A DNA stretch of 64,000 nt from Apodemus sylvaticus (lineage: Eukaryota > Chordata > Mammalia > Rodentia > Muridae), in the NCBI RefSeq assembly GCF_947179515.1, contig NC_067476.1:54981574-55045573 (forward strand), read 5' to 3'. Made by a program: the position numbers and the translations under genes. The notes beneath the pieces are model-generated. The model was not told where the DNA came from. It saw only the letters and a program-made list of their open reading frames with translations, and made no database searches. This document shows positions 25,875 to 36,700 of this stretch, piece by piece (position 1 is the first letter of the stretch; every line of letters starts with the position of its first letter).

Positions 25875-27541
25875 TATTGGGTCCCAGCCAAGTTGTTAGG
25901 GGGCTGATATTCATTTTAAAAATATGCTTTAAATTCTTTTGTAATCTTTTTCAGGCTCTCAAATTCGTTTTTGTTTTTCTCCACTTGGGGTTTCAACTCT
26001 AGCCTTTGCTGTTCATTAAATGAGAAAATGGCTTCCCAGACAGTCAGAAAACAGTTATATAGTTTTAAAAAGAACTATAGAAATAATATGTGTGAAATAT
26101 TCAAAGGGGGAGGTCCTTGGGTAGATGTGGTTGTATCTCAAACACAAAGCAAACGGGGGGGGGGTGTAGACTAAGGATTTTCAACTTTGCCTAAATTCTC
26201 AAACTTTAAAGTATTTGGTATTATTGGTGGGGAAGGGGAGAGTCAAGATTTGAGACTCCTCAGATTTCAAAACAAAACATCTCTCTGCCAAGTTTTGGTC
26301 AGAGTACTAAGGACCAACCTATGTCTCCTTAGGCAACTGCTTCAGGACCTCAGCAGACTCCCTTGGGAATCCTGTCTTATGCCTTTGGAGCCCAGAGTTC
26401 AGTCAAATAAAGCCAGGGCCTGCTTAAAATTAACCCCTTTGAAAATCCTGACTCTTAACTCATAAAGATAGAAAGTAGCTTCTCACTAGAGAAAGAATAA
26501 GCAAGGCCACTGCATCTCTAATGCTGAATATTCAAGTTCCAATTCCCTTCCTGGGCAACAAATTCGATTTATACATACAGCGTTTTTTTGTTTTTTGTTT
26601 TTGTTTTGTTTTGCTTTTTGCTTTTTACAATTAAAAATTTGCCCACAACAACTGGAAGGTAAGAAAGAAGGGATTGTGAAGGCCCTATGGTTGGATTGCT
26701 TCCCCATCTGACTCTTCAGGAAGGGAGTTGTACTGAGCCAGGTTTCTGGAGTCTGAGTCTGTATTGAGAGGTTTTCTCCTCGAAAACAACTGAACAAAGG
26801 CAGGAGCCATAGTGAGAGACCTTGGGTCCAGAGAACCGAGAAAGGAAGCAGAAACCAGACTTCCTCAGACCCAGACCCTAAAACAAAACATGCAAGTCAG
26901 TTTCCTAGATAGATAGGATACTAAGCCATTATGTTTCTGGGATGAGTTGTGGGGAGATATTCCTAGAGGCCAGTCCCAGAAGAAAATTAGCCTAAGTATA
27001 AAATCTTATCTGTGGATCCAGTGGTGTTTTCCAAATGCACCCCCTTTACTGATCCACAGAAAATCAAAGACCACGATGTCTCCTTCCCTAACCGAAGTTC
27101 TGGCAGAAATTTGGAACCAGGGTATGAAACAAATGCCAAAGAGAAACGATATTAAAATCTGATTGCTCCACATTCCCTCATAGAAAGAGAAATGCTTCTG
27201 AAACGCTGCAGTCCACGAGGCCTCTTGGCTAAGAAAGAGGTTTTAAAATGAAAAAAGAATGGTTTACCCTGCTGTTCCCTCCGTTGGTAGCTCTGGAGGC
27301 CGAAAGGGGGAAGCTTTTAAGGGCCGAGGGTTCTCCCCTTGGGAGGCAGGCTAGGGAGGCTTCCTGGATGCGAGCTAGTGGAGGAGAAATCCAGAATTGT
27401 TGTAAATATTCATGTCTGGTGGTGGGGGAGGGAGGTGTGCCCCATCGCTGGCCTCTCCCAGCTGCATCCACTCCCCTCAGTGGTAGTGGGGGGCACAGCC
27501 GCCTGACCAACAGTCCTTGGACAAAGGTGATCTTCCCACAT

Positions 27542-27579
27542 TTGTTGTTGTTGTTGTTGTTGTTGTTGTTGCTGTTGTT
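27542..27579. repeat. (TTG)n microsatellite
   Basis: A TTG trinucleotide tract with one interruption (GCTG) near its end. Confidence 0.95.
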
Positions 27580-27879
27580 CAGTCTCCACTTAAGTCTTTT
27601 CGGTAGGCTCTGCAGGGAATAGACTGCCTCTGGGTGTTTCCCCCACCTCCTCTGCTTTTCTCTTCTTTCGTTTCCTAAAAGAGCATAAATAATTAAAGTT
27701 TGGCAGGGAGGAAAAGCTTTCTTGCAGAACTGTAGTGGTAATAAATGAAATGACTCAGAATCCCTTCCCCAGTCAGCTTTTACGAGAGCTGCCAGACAGT
27801 GTCTGTTCACGTTCTCCAGATACCAGGGGCGCCCTGACAAAGTTAAGGTCAAGTTAGTGTCTTATCTTGGGTGGCTCAA

Positions 27880-28340
27880 AATTACCGCATCGCCTCTACG
27901 CGCTGCGCAGAAAGCTATCGTTCTCGGAGCTGCTGGCCGAGCCCCGAAGGCCGTGAGTGCTCCCTGTGTATCAAGTAGGACGACATAAAGCAAGGACGAG
28001 GACACAACGCCCGGGTCTTCACGGTAGGTTCTCTAGCGGAACGCGCGGGTGCAGGGGCTGTGGATTTTCGTGGTTTTTCGGGGTGATGACCAAAGCAGAG
28101 AGCTGGGGCTAAAGAGCAAAGCGGGTTGGGCCAAGGATGACTGCTGTGGGTGGAATGTGGGGGCGACTTGCTCGCTAAGGCGTGGAGGGGGGGCATCGCC
28201 CCTTCCCCTATATGCTAGCGCGCCTCTGCAGATGGCGCACCCTCCCCTGCCAAAGCGCGGCTCCCGCCGGAGCTGCGGTCGCCATGTCGTTGAACTTGAA
28301 TGGTTCCTCCTTTCCATTTCCCTTTTCAGCAGCGAGCAGA
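27880..28340. promoter_or_regulatory. CpG-rich element with YY1-type cores (D11.12-like candidate)
   Basis: A segment between Hoxd12 and Hoxd11 with many CpG dinucleotides compared with its surroundings. It contains two YY1-type cores, AGATGGCGC (28230-28238) and GCCATGTCG (about 28282-28290). In human a Polycomb-recruiting element called D11.12, with YY1 sites, lies in the equivalent interval. Equivalence is inferred from position and motifs. Confidence 0.35.
28225..28238 (+). promoter_or_regulatory. candidate CTCF site upstream of Hoxd11
   Basis: TCTGCAGATGGCGC matches 12 of 14 positions of the CTCF core, with a perfect AGATGGCGC half. Orientation is plus. The same bases also resemble a YY1 site. 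Confidence 0.45.
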
Positions 28341-29539
28341 CTTCACTTTAGGGACGATGGTCTATGGGGTGAGCAGAGAGAAGGTGGGGAAATTGTTTTG
28401 CATCCCAAGACATACAAAGATTGGGGGTGGTGCCGCTACCTTCCGTCCTGAACGACCCCAGAAACACTGTGCTGTGTCTGGGGAGCCATTTTAGGAGACA
28501 GATCCAGGGGCGTCGACCAGGGTTCAGAAAGGGAGAGGCTTGGGACTGGGATGGAGATAGGGAGGCAGATAAAAATACAGTGTGTGTCGGAGAGTGGGCT
28601 AGAAGGATGGGGCCAACAGGAATCTGGGTGGGGGTGGAAGTTGCAGGGAGGGGTCACAGAGGATGGACAGCAAGGTGGTAGAGAGGTTGGGGAGCTCTAG
28701 TCGGGACTGCCACAGATCTGTTTGCGCAGGGTTTTTTTGGGGGGGGGAGGGAAGCAGACACGGGTGAGGGCGGAGGAAAGACAGGAATGGAGAAAGGAGG
28801 GAGGAGAAGAGGAAGGGGCGACGGCTAGAAAATAGATATTAATTCAGACCACCCGCCTTTTCTCTTAAGTCGACTGTGTGCGCAGAGAGCACCCGAAGTG
28901 CTGCGGCCTGAGGAGAGGGAGGAAACCAGCGCATAAACAGAGCCACCTAACCGGCCATAGCGCTGAACCCGGGGCCTCTGGGCTGATTTTCCTGGGCAGA
29001 GGAATACTGAGGAAGGAGGCAGAGCCCTTGGTTCTGGGATTTGGATTTGGGGAGAGACTGAGGCCTGGCAAGCTGGAGGTGGGAGCCCAGGCCTCTTTTG
29101 GATTCCAGTCCTAAGAGGATTGGCGCAGCCAGAAGAGAGTGAGGTTTTGGAGCAAGTGGCTGGGGGCCTGGAAAGTCTACCTCAGAGTCAGGTGGTGCAG
29201 ATAGACTCCAGCGGGCAGGCAGACGCCATTGAGGGCCCCTGGAGAACCAACCGATCTCCCTGGGAGATTCTATGGTCATCAAATTCAAGGGCTCCAGAGG
29301 AGTCTTGGGGATATCGCTCAGGCCTTAGTGGGGCTCCCAACATAGGAAAAGCTCTAAGGAACTTGAGCGCAGAAGCCGGTGAGGAAGGCCAGAGCACGAG
29401 GGGTTTGTCTGTGGGCGGTAAATAGGGCCCTTATTCTGTGAGAGTGGGACTTTATCTTCCTTTTGTACTTCAGACCCTCGAGCTTTGAGAAAAGCCGAGG
29501 ACCGGGACCTTCGGATTTCCTCGGTGGCTGTGTATTGAG

Positions 29540-29543
<4 letters not shown>

Positions 29544-29577
<34 letters not shown>
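29544..29577. repeat. (GA)n microsatellite
   Basis: A GA tract of about 17 repeats, followed by purine-rich sequence to about 29740. Confidence 0.95.
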
Positions 29578-29580
<3 letters not shown>

Positions 29581-30376
29581 AAGGGAAAGGATGATGGAGG
29601 TCCTGAGAAAGAATGGAGAAAGGAGAGAAAACGGGACGGAGGCAAGGAAAAGAAGAGAGGGAGACAGGAGAGAGAAAGGAGAGGAGTGAGGCGTAAGCAA
29701 AGAAAGGAGGGACAGGAACAGCCGAAAAGGCTGGAAGAGAAAATGCCGAATGGGCACCGAGGCCCACGCCAAGCCTAGCTCTTGGGAGTCGTTTTTTCCA
29801 GGGTCTGCACTCTTATCCCTGGTGTCAGAACCCAAGAGAGCCAAATCCCTACCAGCCGGAACGCACTCCGCAGAGAAATATGTAAATCAGGGCTCCCTGC
29901 GCCCTAGAGAGTGTCGCAATTACGCCCCTTGAACAAGAAGCAACAAGCTCCCAGCCGGTGAGCTACAGAGGGTGGCTGTGTCGCGGGGGAGGGAGCGGCT
30001 GCAGGAAAGGTGGGGGTGGGAACCTTACGCTCTCACACCTAGTCCTCTGTGCCAGGGCCGGGGCTCCCCCCACCGCTCTCGGCTGCTCTCCCTTCCCCCT
30101 TCCTCCCCCTCCTTCTCCCTCCCTCCTCCTCCCCTCCGGCCTAGGTCCGGGTACTTAAAGCAGCGCGGGCGGGCTAAGGCGGGCGGGCGGCCCAGTCCGG
30201 TGGCGGCAGATGCGCCCAGCGGTGGCAGCCGCCGGCGGCGCGCAGGTGACCGGCCTGCAGCGCAGCCTGGTCAGGGAGTGCCCTGGGAGAGCTGGCGGGA
30301 GCTGGAGGCCGATCCGCCCCCAGCGTGCGCGCGTCTCGGCGCCAGGAGCCGTCCCGGGGCGTGTTGGCGAGCGCTG

Positions 30377-30417
30377 ATATAGATATAAGGACATTTCTCT
30401 CCATGGCGTCACGTGAC
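30377..30417 (+). promoter_or_regulatory. Hoxd11: Hoxd11 promoter: TATA-like box and palindromic E-box
   Basis: GATATAAGG (30382-30390) is followed by the palindrome GTCACGTGAC (30408-30417) and then ATAATTACC, a homeodomain-type core. A second TATA-like CTTAAA lies near 30154. The start site is not known from sequence, so these could be promoter or early 5' UTR. Confidence 0.4.
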
Positions 30418-30486
30418 ATAATTACCACCAGAATCAATCAAGATGAATTGCACGTCAGCGCCCGGTGGGGATTTTTGCTTAGTTGA
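30403..30486 (+). promoter_or_regulatory. Hoxd11: Hoxd11 upstream ORF 1
   Basis: ATG at 30403 opens a 27-codon frame ending at TGA 30484-30486, 90 bases before the Hoxd11 start. It matters only if transcription starts upstream of it. Confidence 0.4.
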
Positions 30487-30513
30487 TCCTGGCCCAAGCC
30501 TCTTGTGCAATCG

Positions 30514-30579
30514 ATGGCTCAGGTTGGAGGCGCGGGGAGCGGCCCGAGGCTTGCCGGCGTGCACGCCGCGCAGCCATGA
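30514..30579 (+). promoter_or_regulatory. Hoxd11: Hoxd11 uORF 2 ending on the main start (ATGA overlap)
   Basis: ATG at 30514 (context tcgATGg) opens a 21-codon frame whose TGA (30577-30579) overlaps the Hoxd11 ATG (30576-30578) as ATGA. This is the same arrangement as at Hoxd13. The reading frame is certain; translation is inference. Confidence 0.6.
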
Positions 30580-31350
30580 ACGACTTTGACGAGTGCGGCC
30601 CCAGCGCAGCCAGCATGTACCTGCCGGGCTGCGCTTACTACGTGGCCCCGTCGGACTTCGCCAGCAAGCCGTCGTTCCTCTCGCAGCCGTCCTCGTGCCA
30701 GATGACTTTCCCCTACTCGTCCAACCTGGCTCCGCACGTCCAGCCCGTGCGGGAGGTGGCCTTTCGCGACTACGGCCTGGAGCGCGCCAAGTGGCCGTAC
30801 CGCGGCGGCGGCGGCGGTGGCGCGGGGGGCGGCGGCGGTGGCGGCCCCGGCGGGGGTGGCGGCGGCTCCGGGGGCTATGCTCCCTACTACGCCGCGGCGG
30901 CGGCGGCAGCGGCGGCGGCGGCGGCGGCCGAGGAGGCGGCCATGCAGCGAGATCTGCTCCCGCCCGCCGGCCGCCGGCCAGACGTGCTCTTCAAGGCTCC
31001 TGAGCCGGTGTGCGGCGCTCCGGGGCCGCCGCACGGTCCCGCGGCCGCCGCCTCTAACTTCTACAGCACCGTGGGTCGCAACGGCATCCTGCCCCAGGGC
31101 TTTGATCAGTTCTACGAGGCGGCACCGGGACCCCCCTTCGCCGGCCCGCAGCCCCAGCCCGCTCCCGCGCCGCCGCAGCCAGAGGGAGCCGCTGATAAGG
31201 GCGACCCCAAGTCTGGGGCTGGTGGCGGCGGGGGCAGTCCCTGCGCCAAGGCGACTCCGGGCCCGGAGCCCAAGGGGGCGGCGGAAGGCGGCGGCGGTGA
31301 AGGCGAGGGCCCCCCGGGGGAGGCGGGGGCCGAAAAGAGCGGAGGCACAG
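30576..31350 (+). CDS. Hoxd11: Hoxd11 exon 1
   Basis: N-terminal exon of HoxD11, a transcription factor for forearm, vertebral and kidney patterning. It starts [20 protein letters not shown], a conserved HOX11 N-terminus, and runs through [16 protein letters not shown] and [10 protein letters not shown]. Residues 77-100 are glycine-rich and residues 106-118 are a run of 13 alanines. A second glycine/proline-rich region precedes the splice. The exon encodes residues 1-258 plus one base and ends at a GTAGGC donor after SGGT. The frame is open upstream to 30483, but the ATG at 30576 begins the conserved sequence and I use it. Confidence 0.97.
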
Positions 31351-31848
31351 GTAGGCGCAGGGCGCGGGCCGAGGGGCTGGCCCGGGGCGGTGGAGGGGGG
31401 GCGGCGGGGACCTCCCTCTGCTTGCGCCGTTTTATGTGCTACTTTATAAGCATTCGAGGGGGTTTATACATCCTATAAGATTTCCCGGGTCGTTGTAAAG
31501 CGTGTTTATGATAGGAAACCAATTTAGGTGGGCTTAAGGTAGACTTCGAAGAGGACATTAATCGCTGTAGTGAGCTTTCTCTCTATTTGGGTGGGGGGTG
31601 GGTGAGTTAAGGACCTTAGAGGAGGGCAGGACATTTGGAGCCAGTTGGTGAGTGGGAACAGGAGAGCCTCCTGCCTTTCAGGGATGGGGTAGGTGATCTT
31701 CCGCACTGGACTTAACCCAAACCTCTGGCTGGCGCTCGGAGGTGAGCAGATACCCCTGTGGGCGCGCTCCTGTCTCTCTCCCCTCACGTTCCAGCTCAGA
31801 GCCTGCCTTGCCATCCTTTTCCCTATCTTTGTGCCAGCCTGGTGTGCA

Positions 31849-31891
<43 letters not shown>

Positions 31892-32113
31892 TGTAGTGTG
31901 GTGTGGTGTGTCCGGGCGTGAACACATGTCCACGCCCGCACTCTCCTGTGCCCGCCCATATATCATCCCCCACGACGCAGGCAGAGCCTTTCAACGGCGG
32001 CAAGGGACGTCCCTAACTGGGCCAAGGCCTGGCCCTAGCTCAGTGGCCAGAGCGAGTGGGGACAAGCAGTAGCCTCTCTCATCCTTGGTTGTTGGTTTTT
32101 TTTTTTCTTGCAG
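31351..32113 (+). other. Hoxd11: Hoxd11 intron with (GT)n
   Basis: The single intron, phase 1, from the GTAGGC donor to the TTGCAG acceptor. A (GT)n tract of about 19 repeats lies at 31852-31890, followed by GTGTA variants. Confidence 0.9.
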
Positions 32114-32349
32114 TGGCCCCCCAGAGGTCTCGGAAAAAGCGCTGTCCCTACACCAAGTACCAGATCCGCGAACTGGAACGCGAGTTTTTCTTTAATGTAT
32201 ACATAAACAAAGAGAAAAGACTCCAACTGTCTCGGATGCTCAACCTCACTGACCGGCAAGTCAAAATCTGGTTCCAGAATCGCAGGATGAAAGAAAAGAA
32301 ACTGAACAGGGACCGTCTGCAGTATTTCACTGGAAACCCCTTATTTTGA
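32114..32349 (+). CDS. Hoxd11: Hoxd11 exon 2 (homeodomain)
   Basis: Completes HoxD11 at 336 residues. G|TG GCC restores TVAPQ at the junction. The homeodomain spans residues 264-323 ([10 protein letters not shown] to [10 protein letters not shown]) and is followed by [13 protein letters not shown] and TGA at 32347-32349. [21 protein letters not shown] marks paralogue group 11. The polyadenylation signal AATAAA at 32798-32803 would give a 3' UTR of about 470 bases. Confidence 0.97.
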
Positions 32350-32825
32350 GAGCTCCAGGATGTACCCCCTCCCCAGAGCCCCACTCACCCACCCTCCTCC
32401 CCACCAGCCTGCCCTCCGCAGGCCCAATGTCCTTGGGTTCAATGACGCCTCTTCTCTGTGGAACTTCACGATTGCTTCTCGCGTTCAACTCGGGACCTCC
32501 CAGCGACCACTACAGCCTGAGGAAGAGGCCCGGAACTTGGCTGAGCGGATCCTAATGAGGGGAACATGGTAAATGCAAACATCCCTTTACAATTTTACCG
32601 CCAATGTGCTGTTGTTCCTCCTCTCCGAGTCCTCGCGGACGCGGCGAGATCTGTAGGGAGTTAGGCCATGGGGCTAGAAGGAGCCGGTGTTTTGTTTTGA
32701 GTTTAAAAAAATCCCTTTCTTCTCCTTCAGTGAACAAAGATTATTTAAACTCTGGGAAATGTACCTTTGGGCATGAGTCACTGTCTTTTTGTGTGTGAAT
32801 AAATGGTTTCTAGCAAAATGGAGGT
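32350..32825 (+). other. Hoxd11: Hoxd11 3' UTR
   Basis: Non-coding sequence after the stop, with AATAAA at 32798-32803 about 450 bases downstream. This is the first clear polyadenylation signal and is likely used. Confidence 0.55.
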
Positions 32826-34662
32826 TACAGCTTCAATACACTGCATGGATTTGACTGTTTGAAGAAGTTTAGTGGCTAATCAGGCTGTCTTAGTGACCAG
32901 AATCCCATTCCCCGTGCAACTGCAAGCCCGCTGGGACACCTTTTAATCTCACCATAATAGGAGTTAGTCCTTCGCACCCCCTGTAGGCTACACTGGCTCT
33001 AAAACATCACATTAGTGTTGCATTTCGGAATTGATGATGGGATCCAGCCATGCTGGTTGTCTTCCTCCCCTCCCCCAAGCAATGAGATTGAAGCAGTGGA
33101 AGTCTAAACGCAAAGAGCAAATTCCACCCCCACCCCTAGTCTAATGAACTTGGAATTTTTGGAAAGACAAAACAAATTTTAAAATTAATTAGAAGATCCA
33201 AATGATCTCTTAACATGGTGACAAGGAGCCGGAGTTCCTTAAGAAGAGGGGCAAATAATCCTCCAGGCAAGGCAGGGGGAGTTTGTTAAGAGGAAGTTGA
33301 TAGGTACAGGGGACCTGGGGTCTTTCTGGTGTCGTAGTGAGCATGGAGCAGGGACTGCGAGCCCCCCTCACTGGACTGAGGCCAGGGACTGCAAAACTGC
33401 TCGCTTCTCACCACATTTATCGCTTTAAGTTAAAGAATGTGGTAAGGGCTGCAGTGCCCTTTAGTCACAGGACCAAGCCAGGCTGTTTACAAAACCTTGA
33501 ACTGTCTAGACAACACCATAAAACCCAAAGTTCTAAACAGCTTAATTGGGTTATATTATACACCTTCTGGTGGGCCCAAAAGAGATTTCCGCAATGTGCA
33601 ATAAACTGGAGACGTGAGAAAACCTCCTCTTGATCTGACAAGAGTGAAGTGGATCTTATGACTCTTAACCTCTCAGAAGCCCAAAGTCTAAAAATAAATC
33701 CATAAGATGCGCAGCACCTCATGCCTCTTCTGAGGAAGTATGCTTTTTTAAAAAATATTATTTTTTTTAAATTGCCAAAGCTTTTGAGGGGTAAAGAAAA
33801 ACATAAGTGCATAAGTGTATGCCTTTGAACTTCCAAAATGTCAAGGTCATCACCTTTAACCTCTCTGAATAATTAGGCGCCTTAAAGTTCTTCTGTGATT
33901 TCCAACCACCACCCAGTCTCATAATACAGGCTCATACATCTAGACCCCCACACATATTTATGACCATACAGGATCATACTGGGGGGTTTACCATAAATCT
34001 AAGAAATTTCCTAATTTCAGGATCAATAACCATAATTTCCTTCCAAACATTTGAGTAATTTAATAGCAACTGACTTCTTAGGGAAAAAAAATAAAAACAC
34101 TTGTTAGATCAAAATGCCTATTAACTATTACTAGAGCTAAGGTGTGCTGAGAATTTGGGAAGATCTTAGAAAGAGTTTCTCTTTGCTGTAACGAATAACT
34201 GCAGTTTTTAAAAAGACATTTGAGAGAGTCAATTCTGGTTAGGCTTACATCATCCCTAGCATTTGAAAACAATTTGCTACCCTGCTAAATAAACTCTGGC
34301 ACTTTATAAAATATAGAACAAAATAAAATGTATTTATATTGTTTCATAAACGCATTTTTAAATCTTTGGTAAAGGATAAAATAGAAACAAGGCAGACAAT
34401 CAAATTATTTCTTTCAGAAAGCGATTGTTTTGTTTAGAATTCTGGGCACTGGTTTACCTGTAAATGCCCTAATAATATGATCTTTCTGGGATCATACTAT
34501 TTGTTTGCAACAAACCATAAAACTGGTTTGCTTCTTTTCCTTTATCGTTCTTTCTTCTTCTTCTTCTTTTAACTGCGTCTAAATGTACAAGCTGTGTGCC
34601 AGCCACCATACTCCAGGCAAACGAGAAAAAAATACTGTTTCTGTTTGCAAGAACTTCTACAG

Positions 34663-34678
34663 CCACACGAGGGCGCGC
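34663..34678 (+). promoter_or_regulatory. candidate CTCF site between Hoxd11 and Hoxd10
   Basis: The sequence CCACACGAGGGCGCGC has the CTCF GAGGGCGC centre and matches 12 of 14 core positions. Orientation is plus. Motif evidence only. Confidence 0.4.
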
Positions 34679-36635
34679 TCACGTTCTAGAAACCTTATTT
34701 GCCAAGAGGGCTGTGGTACCTTTTTTTTTTTTTTTTCTTCCCCAATCCTAGATTCTAATAAGGAATCTTGGCCCGCCCGTTAGAAACAGGCAGTAGTTAA
34801 GGTGTTTGCTATTTGCTGTTCCAACCAGCCATGGGTTTGAAAAGTTGTAGAGAGACAGAGGAAAAGAGGCAACCAGTCTTCTGAAACAGGAAATTCCCCC
34901 TAATCGTTGTCTCCTTACAATGTCGCTGTGAAAAATACCTTGGTATATAACCTGATGGTGTCAAGAAGATATTTTTAAAAGACAAATCGTTGTGGTTTGA
35001 AGTACGTCATAGCCACCGAGAGCTAATTAAATTAGGAAAATCTATTTTCATGTTGGTTTGAGTGTGGAGAGCGACGACAAACGTTAAGACCCCTTCCCAT
35101 TTTCCCCAAACCGCACGCGTCTTGTGAGCTTTCAGATGGCTGAGATGATTAAACGGCTTTTGTTTAAAACAGATTAGGGCGTTGGCGACTTAGCTGAGCG
35201 TGTACTTGGAACAAAATGAAACACCATGAGGGCCATGGGCGTCGTTTGGGACGGAGGATTTCAGTCTACGCATGGCTTGGTGCTACCCCTGGCTACCCCA
35301 GGGGCAGAGAAGGCTAGAAATTGGGGTGCGGGTGCCAGACTGGACCGATGCGGCTACTGGAGATAGTAGACTCTTTGTGAGGACGTTTGTATTTCAAAGT
35401 GTCGTGAATGGAAATGCATTTGAAGTAACAGGCCACTGTACTTGACAGAGTCCGGGCCACCTTTCCTAGCTGTCTGCTGACCTTGAGGTGCGCAGTTTGC
35501 TTTGGCTCTTACAAACAGTTAAAATTGCTCCTGTGATTCACTGCTCCTGCAAATTCCTGGATATCAGGGAGAGTCTATGTCCCCTTCGCTTGCATCCTTG
35601 CCCGCTGTCCACAAGTGTGAAGAAAGGGCTCCCGGAGGTGGGCGGCTCAAAGGGAGGATGGCGGGTCCCTCTCCCTTTCACCCCTAAGTTCCTTGTTAAG
35701 AGTCTGCAGCCCCTGAAATTTGCACTGACCTCTGTCTCCCTCCCTGCTTTCGCTGGACCTCAGGCTCTAGGGCTTTCTTGTCCGCTAGTTCTCCCGGTTT
35801 CCCGGAGCTGGCTTTGGCTTGCGGAAGGCTGGGGCGCCATGACTCCCCGGCTAGGCGCCAGAAAGAGGCGTGGGTGTTCCCCGCGCGGATGCCCGGCTCT
35901 GCCTGTCTTGCTGCCGGTCGGCTTTGCTCCTGTAAAGCGACCTTTCTCAGGGCCTAACCTCGGATTCAGTCCAAAGGGGTGAGAACCCCCCTCCCCAAAT
36001 GTCGTTGTGTTCCTTTGTAGGCGCCTCCATCGACCGCGCATCTGGCTGTGCGGGACCCCTTGGCCTTGGCTGGCAGCCGCCTGGCGGACCACCGCTGCTG
36101 CGCGGTCCACGATGTCATTCCTCCCGGCCGCGCTCGCCCAATGTGGCCCTGATACAGGCCAGGGGGTGCGATCAGGGACTTCAGGGGCTGAAAATCTCCC
36201 CTTCTTGGGGCCGGCTAGAGTGCATGGGGCTCCTTGACGACGGCCACCGATTCTGAGGCGCTAAGTTCTCAGATTCTGAAGTAGAGAGAAAATGCGCCAA
36301 GTAGGAAGGAGTCTTTTGTGTCTGTGTAGAGAGAGGCTAGGCCCTTCTCCATCTCTTTTGCTTATCTCTGTAGATCTCTTACCGAGTCCGTAGTAGTCTC
36401 TCATTTGCCCTTTCTTTTCCAAATGCTGCCATAGGGCACAGTGCAACCCAGACGGGCGCCCTGGGGAGGCAGCTTTTAATTTGTCCCTAACCACTCAATG
36501 TCCAAACAGTGACAGAATCCAGAGGCAGCTCACAGATCTAATTCAGGGAGATTCTAGGAGCCCATAGGTCCTCTTAGGCCCAGAGGCTCCACCGGACCCT
36601 TCCGAGGAAGACAAGAGAGTGAAGATGCAAGCCAC

Positions 36636-36636
<1 letters not shown>

Positions 36637-36679
<43 letters not shown>

Positions 36680-36700
36680 TACTATTACTATTACTACTAC
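36637..36700. repeat. (TTA)n microsatellite
   Basis: A TTA/ATT trinucleotide tract changing to TAC/ATT variants at its right end. Confidence 0.95.

Larger units (their letters stand above)
25900..30370. other. Hoxd12-Hoxd11 intergenic region
   Basis: No gene is recognised. It has a (TTG)n tract (27542-27579), a (GA)n tract (29544-29577), an 11-base G run near 28738, and a CpG-richer segment at about 27880-28340 holding a CTCF-like motif and YY1-type cores. GC content rises towards Hoxd11 from about 29950. Confidence 0.55.
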
